Part shown: positions 42,116-45,790 of the stretch, piece after piece
Position numbering within the stretch: position 1 is the first letter of the stretch
Layout of the letters: every line of letters begins with the position of its first letter
DNA from: Clostridiales bacterium
GTDB taxonomy: Bacteria > Bacteroidota > Bacteroidia > Bacteroidales > Muribaculaceae
Assembly (NCBI GenBank): GCA_023666645.1
Contig: JAMPBP010000001.1
Span: 432,531-478,320, forward strand
Direction: 5' to 3'
Length of the DNA: 45,790 nt
Position numbers and translations under genes: made by a program
Notes under the pieces: generated by a model
What the model was told of the DNA's origin: nothing
Databases searched by the model: none
Seen by the model: only the letters and a program-made list of their open reading frames with translations

Positions 42116-45100
42116 TTAGAATGCGACCTTGATACCACCGGTGACTGTACGTGTCAATGGGTAGGTGGGAGAGCTGCTGGCGCGGTTCTCGGGGTCACCC
42201 CAGTCATACTTGGAGAATGTGAACAGGTTGTAACCGCTCACTGATACCTGGAACATTGTGAGACCAAGTTTCTTCATCCAAGGCATGTTGAAGTTGTAGG
42301 CGAGCTGCATTGATTTGCAACGTATGTAGCTGGCATCTTTTTCCCACAAGGTAGAACCGGCATATGTATGGTCCTTGTAAGAGAATGTGGGACGTGGATA
42401 AGTGGCATTGCGGTTATCTTCGCTCCAGCTGTTGTCGAGGTGTATCTTCAACAAGCCGCCCTTGTTGTCGCCACCGGCATTCCAGAAGGGGGTCTGGAAG
42501 GCACCCGACAGGCTGCGGGTCACCTCAAATGCACCGGTGAACTGGGTGCTGAAGCTGAATCCCTTGTAAGTGAAACCGAGCACGAGACCTGCTATGTAGC
42601 GGGGGTCGTCGGTCTTGCCAAATTCGCGGCTGTAGTCATTACCATCGATCTTGCCATCCTTGTTGAGGTCGACATAGATGGGGTCGCCATAGTTGAGCTT
42701 GTCGTTGGGCTTGAGCTGCTGGGGGAATGGCGAGCCGAATTCCTTCTCATAGTCGGCTACCGAGTTCTCATCATAGTAGCGCCAGAATTTCAACTGGCTG
42801 CGTGAGCCGATGCGCTTGCCGGCTGTCTCCATGTATTCATAGCTTTGGGGAGCCTGGCCGTCGCGTATGATCTTATTGTCATTGAATGACAGATTCAGGC
42901 GGGCAAAGTAGCTGAAGTCCTTATTGATCTGGTCGTTCCAGCCTATGCTCAACTCCCAGCCCCAGCTGTCAACGATACCATCGTTGGTGAAGGGAACATC
43001 ATAGCCCAGAAGACCCGAGGCACGGAAGTTCTGAAGCAGAATGTTGGTACGGTGCTCACGATAGTAGTCGAAGCTGGTCTTCAAGCGGTTGTTCAAGAAC
43101 TGGGCATCGACAGCATAGTTCTGCTTGACTGAATTTTCCCAGGTTACATCGGGATTGTTCTTCGAAATGAGCCATGCACCGGGCTGGAACGCAAGGGCGT
43201 CACCTACACCGAAGGGATAGCCGTAACCATCGCGGCAGAACATACCTGTGGAGTTCACGCCATAGGGGTCGGCTGTATACATGAAGCGGTTACCACCGAT
43301 CTTGTCGTTACCGACCTTACCGACTGTGACACGGAATTTCAGGAACGAGAGGACAGGATATAGAGGCTGCATGAATTTTTCATTTGTCACAACCCAACCG
43401 ATTGATGCTGCAGGGAATGAACCGAAACGTTTCTTGGGTGCAAAGTTCTCGGAGCCGTTGAAACCGAAGTTGACCTCGGCCAGATAGCGGCTGTCAAAGT
43501 CATAAGTGACACGGCCTACAAAACCTACATAACCACGGGCGATGTCGGAATAGCTCTTGGGATAGAATTCCTTGCTCTGGTTGTAAAGAGCCAGTGCCGA
43601 GAAGGAGTGCTTGTCGAAGCGACGGTTCCAGTCAAAGGCGGTCTCGAAGTACCAGTTACGCCATTTGCTGGTCATGTCGGCTTTCTCTGAATAATGGGCA
43701 TCATCAGCAAAGGCAGTGTTGATATACTTGAGCGTGCCATCTTTCTGGAGCACCGGAGTGAGCATATCAATCTGTGAAGAAATGGTTTTCTGCTGGCCAA
43801 AACCGCTATTGTAAGAACCCTTGATACGGAACTGCAGGTTCTTTGTGATTACATCGAGTTTCTGAGTAAGGATAACGTCGGTGTTCATGGTGTTGGCAGT
43901 GTTGTGATAGGCACCACGGTTGTAAGTGATATAGGTCATTGGCGCGCTACCTACAAACGGCAAGTAGACCGGAGTGCCGAGATCGTTACCATCCTCGTCA
44001 AGGTTGGTACCGTTGAACTCCATATTATATGTGGGGTCACTGTTGGGGTAAATATAGCGACCCTGCGAATCAAAACCGTAGGCCGAGAAAGGAGTGGCAC
44101 CATAGATGGCCTTGATCATACCCTCAGCACCCTGTCCGGTCTGTGGCTTGGCCGAGTTGTCGACCTTACCGGCAACGTTGACACTCACCTGGGTGGTGGG
44201 AGTAACGTTTATATCCAGGTTTGAACGGTAGTTAAAGCGGTTGTAACGGTAGTCGAAAGGATAATCGTTATAGCCATACTGCTTGAAGATACCATCCTGA
44301 GAGAAGAAGCCGGCCGACACGAAGTAGCGTACCTTCTTGTTTCCACCCGAGATGTTCACGTTGTGCTGCTGCTGGAAGGTGACCTTCTTGAAGATCTCAT
44401 CGGTCCAGGAGCGGTTAGGGAAACGTATCTGGTCCTCAAGTCTATTGGACGAGAACTTTTCGATTACTTGGGGCGTGAATTCATTGGCTTCACCGTCGCT
44501 GTTACGTGTATAGTTGTAGAAGTTGGCATAGTCGATTGAATTGGCCATCTCGATGAGCTTCGTGGGCATCTGGGCCGAGAAGTTGAGCGACACGTCAATC
44601 TTTGCTTTTCCCTCAGCACCGCGCTTGGTGGTCACAAGGATAACACCGTTGGCACCGCGTACACCGAACACAGCGGTGGCCGAAGCATCCTTAAGCACTG
44701 AGATAGATTCGATTTCGTTGGGGTCGATATCCCACATGTCACGCTCGACACCGTCGACCTGAATGAGAGGCTTGGCATCGCCCCATGTGGCTTTACCACG
44801 TACGAAAATCTCGGCAGCGTCAGAACCGGGCTCACCCGAGTACTGCACTGTCGACACACCCGACAGCTGACCTGAAAGCACGTTAGTGACCGAGCTGACA
44901 GGTGTACGCATAAGGTCTTCATTCTTGATTGATGATACAGCACCGGTCATGGTGACCTTCTTCTGTACACCGTAGGCTACGACCTCGACTTCGTTGAGCA
45001 CGAGCTCGTCCTCCTTCATTGTAATTGTCATGCCGTCGGCAGCCTTGACCTGCTGAGGCTTGAATCCGATGTAAGTTACCTCGAGAGTTGCTCCGGGCTT

Positions 45101-45358
45101 GGCCTTGATAGCGAAATTACCGTCAAAGTCGGCAGCCACCGCCACATCGGTGCCGACAACCTTGACTGTCGCGCCGGTGAGAGGTTCACCGGTGGTATCC
45201 ACTACCGTGCCATGGATGGTAGACAACTGCTGAGCCTCGGGAGCCGGTTCGGCAGCCGAGCTTGCCATTGCTACAGGTGAAGCATACGCCATAGCGACAA
45301 GCGCTAAACTGAGTGGCAGTATCATCTTCCTCCTGCGAAATTGAATGTCAATTTTCAT
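42116..45358 (-). CDS. SusC/RagA family TonB-linked outer-membrane transporter (first pair)
   Basis: A 1080-aa TonB-dependent transporter that imports oligomeric nutrients with its SusD lid. It has a basic signal peptide (to about residue 33), a carboxypeptidase-regulatory-like domain (about 45-125, IHGTVVDTTGEPLTGATVKV to GFKPQQVKAADGM), the plug (LNEVEVVAYGVQKKVTMTGAV, then KPLIQVDGVERDMWDIDPNE and ISVLKDASATAVFGVRGANGVILVTTKRG) and a barrel ending TVTGGIKVAF. This is the standard SusC layout and length. It is first in the operon; no regulator gene is visible in the 432 bp upstream. Confidence 0.96.
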   Translation of the reverse strand: MKIDIQFRRRKMILPLSLALVAMAYASPVAMASSAAEPAPEAQQLSTIHGTVVDTTGEPLTGATVKVVGTDVAVAADFDGNFAIKAKPGATLEVTYIGFKPQQVKAADGMTITMKEDELVLNEVEVVAYGVQKKVTMTGAVSSIKNEDLMRTPVSSVTNVLSGQLSGVSTVQYSGEPGSDAAEIFVRGKATWGDAKPLIQVDGVERDMWDIDPNEIESISVLKDASATAVFGVRGANGVILVTTKRGAEGKAKIDVSLNFSAQMPTKLIEMANSIDYANFYNYTRNSDGEANEFTPQVIEKFSSNRLEDQIRFPNRSWTDEIFKKVTFQQQHNVNISGGNKKVRYFVSAGFFSQDGIFKQYGYNDYPFDYRYNRFNYRSNLDINVTPTTQVSVNVAGKVDNSAKPQTGQGAEGMIKAIYGATPFSAYGFDSQGRYIYPNSDPTYNMEFNGTNLDEDGNDLGTPVYLPFVGSAPMTYITYNRGAYHNTANTMNTDVILTQKLDVITKNLQFRIKGSYNSGFGQQKTISSQIDMLTPVLQKDGTLKYINTAFADDAHYSEKADMTSKWRNWYFETAFDWNRRFDKHSFSALALYNQSKEFYPKSYSDIARGYVGFVGRVTYDFDSRYLAEVNFGFNGSENFAPKKRFGSFPAASIGWVVTNEKFMQPLYPVLSFLKFRVTVGKVGNDKIGGNRFMYTADPYGVNSTGMFCRDGYGYPFGVGDALAFQPGAWLISKNNPDVTWENSVKQNYAVDAQFLNNRLKTSFDYYREHRTNILLQNFRASGLLGYDVPFTNDGIVDSWGWELSIGWNDQINKDFSYFARLNLSFNDNKIIRDGQAPQSYEYMETAGKRIGSRSQLKFWRYYDENSVADYEKEFGSPFPQQLKPNDKLNYGDPIYVDLNKDGKIDGNDYSREFGKTDDPRYIAGLVLGFTYKGFSFSTQFTGAFEVTRSLSGAFQTPFWNAGGDNKGGLLKIHLDNSWSEDNRNATYPRPTFSYKDHTYAGSTLWEKDASYIRCKSMQLAYNFNMPWMKKLGLTMFQVSVSGYNLFTFSKYDWGDPENRASSSPTYPLTRTVTGGIKVAF

Positions 45359-45419
45359 GGTAGGTGTTATAATTTATTGGTTTTAGTGAAAATAATTGGT
45401 CTTAGTTTAAAATTCGTTG

Positions 45420-45427
45420 CAAATGTA
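45420..45427 (-). promoter_or_regulatory. Candidate -7 element of the sus-like operon (TACATTTG)
   Basis: On the minus strand TACATTTG lies 61 nt before the susC start. No good TTG is present at the -33 position, as expected if an activator or alternative sigma factor is needed. Confidence 0.45.
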
Positions 45428-45439
45428 CAAATTCTGTTA

Positions 45440-45668
45440 TCTGCATAGGGTAAATTTTCGCTCAAAAAGGGGGATAATTTCTAGTTAATTTTCTTTAAAT
45501 CCCACATTTAACAGAGCTTTGATTCTATCAGGGTATCATATCTAACTCCTTACTTTTGTTTCTCATGATTTAGTCGCGTACATGTTATCGAGGGCAAAAA
45601 TAGATTAAAAAAATGAAACGACAAAAGCCCGATTGTAAAAATTCAATAACAGAATAACGATTTAACAA
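45440..45668. other. AT-rich spacer upstream of the sus-like operon
   Basis: No ORF or RNA gene is seen. A plus-strand TACTTTTG at 45551-45558 resembles a -7 box directed toward the repeat array but lacks a well-placed TTG. The rest is probably regulatory sequence for the operon or plain spacer. Confidence 0.4.
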
Positions 45669-45790
45669 ATGAGAGAGCTGGGAGAGCTGAGAGAGCTGGG
45701 AGAGTTGAGAGACCTGGGAGAACTGGGAGAGCTGGGAGCGCTGAGAGAACTGGGAAGGCTGGGAGGGCTAAGAGAGCTGAGAGCTCTCAG
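45669..45790 (-). repeat. 9-bp tandem repeat array with inverted arms (array 2, cut by window end)
   Basis: Thirteen 9-bp units of consensus CTGRGAGNN run in phase from 45669 to 45785; this is the reverse complement of the CTCYCAGYN unit of array 1. At the end the orientation flips: CTGAGAGCTCTCAG (45777-45790) is a perfect 14-bp palindrome, so the array probably continues beyond the window in the other orientation, as array 1 does. Confidence 0.93.

Overview
The window reads as chromosomal DNA of a gut Bacteroidales, most likely a Muribaculaceae-type lineage. Supporting this are promoter cores of the form TTG-N18/21-TAnnTTTG, the absence of Shine-Dalgarno sequences, SusC/SusD pairs, a Bacteroidetes-type RNA polymerase omega protein, DUF6242 and DUF6089 proteins, and a secreted protein with a T9SS-like C-terminal tail. 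The family-level assignment is inference from gene content. No rRNA, tRNA, CRISPR array, insertion sequence or prophage gene was seen.

Layout. (1) 126-4456, minus strand: an ACT-like remnant of a CBS-domain protein, NAD kinase, a YgjP-like metallopeptidase, an exported DNA/RNA endonuclease and MnmE; the last three genes overlap by ATGA start/stop junctions. (2) 4538-9518, plus strand: pdxJ, exbB, exbD, a TonB-like transducer, manA and an M24 aminopeptidase, tightly packed. (3) 9598-11247: bamD, the omega-like RNA polymerase subunit and rpsO, with a strong rpsO promoter, a leader hairpin and a strong terminator. (4) 11816-18743: an envelope block with a DUF6242 lipoprotein, a DUF6089 barrel protein, uppS, bamA, an unlisted 32-residue membrane peptide and two OmpH/Skp chaperones. 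(5) 18808-19140: a 9-bp tandem array built as an inverted repeat, lying between two facing terminators. (6) 19199-28783, minus strand: mdh; an operon of Lrp-type regulator, alpha/beta hydrolase, membrane-anchored Mur ligase, D-Ala-D-Ala ligase and ROK kinase; trpS; an orphan histidine kinase. (7) 28860-32815, minus strand: exported C1 peptidase, SpoIID-domain lipoprotein and DUF5009 acyltransferase-like membrane protein. (8) 33011-45358, minus strand: two tandem SusC/SusD pairs and a large secreted protein, resembling a polysaccharide-utilisation locus but with no visible carbohydrate enzyme. (9) 45669-45790: a second array of the same 9-bp family, cut by the window end.

How the genes fit together. 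Blocks 3 and 4 concern outer-membrane biogenesis: BamA and BamD insert barrels, OmpH/Skp escorts them, and UppS makes the lipid carrier for wall and surface polymers. ExbB/ExbD/TonB energise the SusC transporters of block 8. The mur/ddl operon of block 6 is predicted to make or tailor the D-Ala-D-Ala end of the peptidoglycan stem under a local amino-acid-sensing regulator.

Most unusual signals: the two inverted 9-bp arrays bracketing a 26.5-kb block whose genes are all on the minus strand; the Lrp-hydrolase-membrane Mur ligase-Ddl-ROK operon; the 32-aa membrane peptide in the bam cluster; and a CBS-domain protein reduced to its ACT-like tail.
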